Source: Flagellimonas meridianipacifica (lineage in GTDB: Bacteria > Bacteroidota > Bacteroidia > Flavobacteriales > Flavobacteriaceae). Taken from it: a stretch of 64,000 nucleotides of DNA. The translations under genes and the position numbers were made by a program. Below are positions 63,343 through 64,000 of this stretch, one piece after another (within the stretch, counting starts at the first letter, position 1; every line of letters starts with the position of its first letter). The stretch lies in the NCBI RefSeq assembly GCF_003001695.1, contig NZ_PVYX01000001.1, positions 868,001 through 932,000 on the forward strand. Direction: 5' to 3'. Under the pieces are notes generated by a model. The model saw only the letters and a program-made list of their open reading frames with translations, was not told where the DNA came from and ran no database searches.

Positions 63343-64000
63343 ATGACTTTAGCCGACGGTTCCGCTCTTACTGCCTTTTTACTTGCTGCACTCGCTTCCT
63401 TTCTTATGGGTCTTTCCAAAGCTGGATTGAAAGGGTTATCCATTTTCAATGTAACTCTTATGGCATTGGCCTTTGGCGCTAAAAGCTCAACCGGCTTGAT
63501 TATGCCCCTGCTACTGGTGGGAGACGTTTTTGCGGTTTCTTATTACAATCGCCACACGCAATGGAAGTATATCATACAATTCATACCCTGGATGATCATC
63601 GGTATTCTCATCGGTGTTTTTCTGGGTAAGGACCTTCCCGAAAAAACCTTCAAACTGGGTATGGTCATCGTTATTTTCATTAGTCTTGGCATTCTATTCT
63701 GGTGGGACAGAAGAAAAAGCCAGAGCGTTCCTAAACATTGGTCCTTTGCAGGTTTTATTGGTATTATTGCTGGGATTTGTACTATGATAGGGAATCTTGC
63801 AGGAGCATTTACCAATATTTTCTTTTTGGCAATGCGGTTACCAAAAAACGAATTTGTGGGTACCGCGGCATGGTTGTTTTTAATAACCAACCTGTTCAAA
63901 CTACCATTTCATATTTGGGTCTGGGAAACAATTTCATGTGAGACTTTGTTAATCGACCTAAAATTGTTGCCAGCAATTGCTTTGGGTCTTCTTACCGGAG
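63343..64000 (+). CDS. TauE/SafE-family membrane permease, truncated by the window edge
   Basis: An ATG at 63343, 5 bases after ribE, opens a frame that runs to the right edge without a stop. The visible 219 residues start ADGSALTAFLLAALASFLMGLSKAGLKG and contain at least five membrane helices, including IIAGICTMIGNLAGAFTNIFFLA. The LSKAG and GxxxGFTTMLG-like segments fit the sulfite/organosulfonate exporter superfamily (TauE/SafE), a group of simple anion permeases. The close spacing suggests cotranscription with ribE. The C-terminus is not seen. Confidence 0.8.
   Translation, partial: MTLADGSALTAFLLAALASFLMGLSKAGLKGLSIFNVTLMALAFGAKSSTGLIMPLLLVGDVFAVSYYNRHTQWKYIIQFIPWMIIGILIGVFLGKDLPEKTFKLGMVIVIFISLGILFWWDRRKSQSVPKHWSFAGFIGIIAGICTMIGNLAGAFTNIFFLAMRLPKNEFVGTAAWLFLITNLFKLPFHIWVWETISCETLLIDLKLLPAIALGLLTG

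Overview
The window is a chromosomal segment from an AT-rich member of the Bacteroidota, most likely the family Flavobacteriaceae. The evidence is A-rich start-codon contexts without Shine-Dalgarno sequences, occasional TAnnTTTG-like promoter elements, flavobacterial hairpin repeats, and family-typical proteins such as the YceD-L32-FabH-AccB-AccC block, a zinc-less thymidine kinase and roughly 800-residue double FtsX permeases. The genus (a Muricauda/Allomuricauda-like marine flavobacterium) is inference. I see no tRNA, rRNA, CRISPR array, prophage or transposase gene.

Region 1 (1-12.2 kb) holds mixed accessory and housekeeping genes. In order they are a truncated basic protein at the left edge, an Abi-alpha (DUF4393) gene whose N-terminus looks frameshifted, a structured leader-like element before a small unknown gene, and a beta-lactamase-fold lipoprotein. 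A Crp-type regulator, two NTF2-like proteins, a uracil-DNA-glycosylase-family protein, a coupled DUF819 transporter plus secreted zinc deacylase, a YHS-domain protein, an AraC regulator with two DNA-binding domains, rsmI and a DoxX-like protein follow.

Region 2 (12.3-20.4 kb) carries tdk-alr, mscL, asd, a prolyl oligopeptidase lipoprotein, an orphan ABC ATPase overlapping an ArfB-like rescue factor, a third NTF2-like protein and a GreA-like protein.

Region 3 (20.4-54.7 kb) is the notable one. A histidine kinase and a sigma-54 activator diverge from a 31-kb co-directional run. The run is a TolC-type channel, a membrane-anchored HlyD/MacA adaptor, a secreted protein with three 34-35-residue repeats, a MacB/LolD-type ATPase, eleven consecutive double-FtsX permeases of 789-811 residues, and a second ATPase with altered motifs. 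A well-spaced sigma-54 -24/-12 promoter lies just before tolC. Gene-to-gene spacers are very uniform and share the end ATC-ATG. The simplest reading is one regulated operon for a tripartite-like export or envelope system in which a shared adaptor, channel and ATPase serve many interchangeable permeases. The substrate cannot be read from the sequence.

Region 4 (54.7-64 kb) is an amidase lipoprotein and a FAD oxidoreductase. After them come the fatty-acid/ribosomal block accC, accB, fabH, rpmF and yceD on the minus strand, then pdxA, divergent ribE, and a TauE/SafE permease cut by the right edge.
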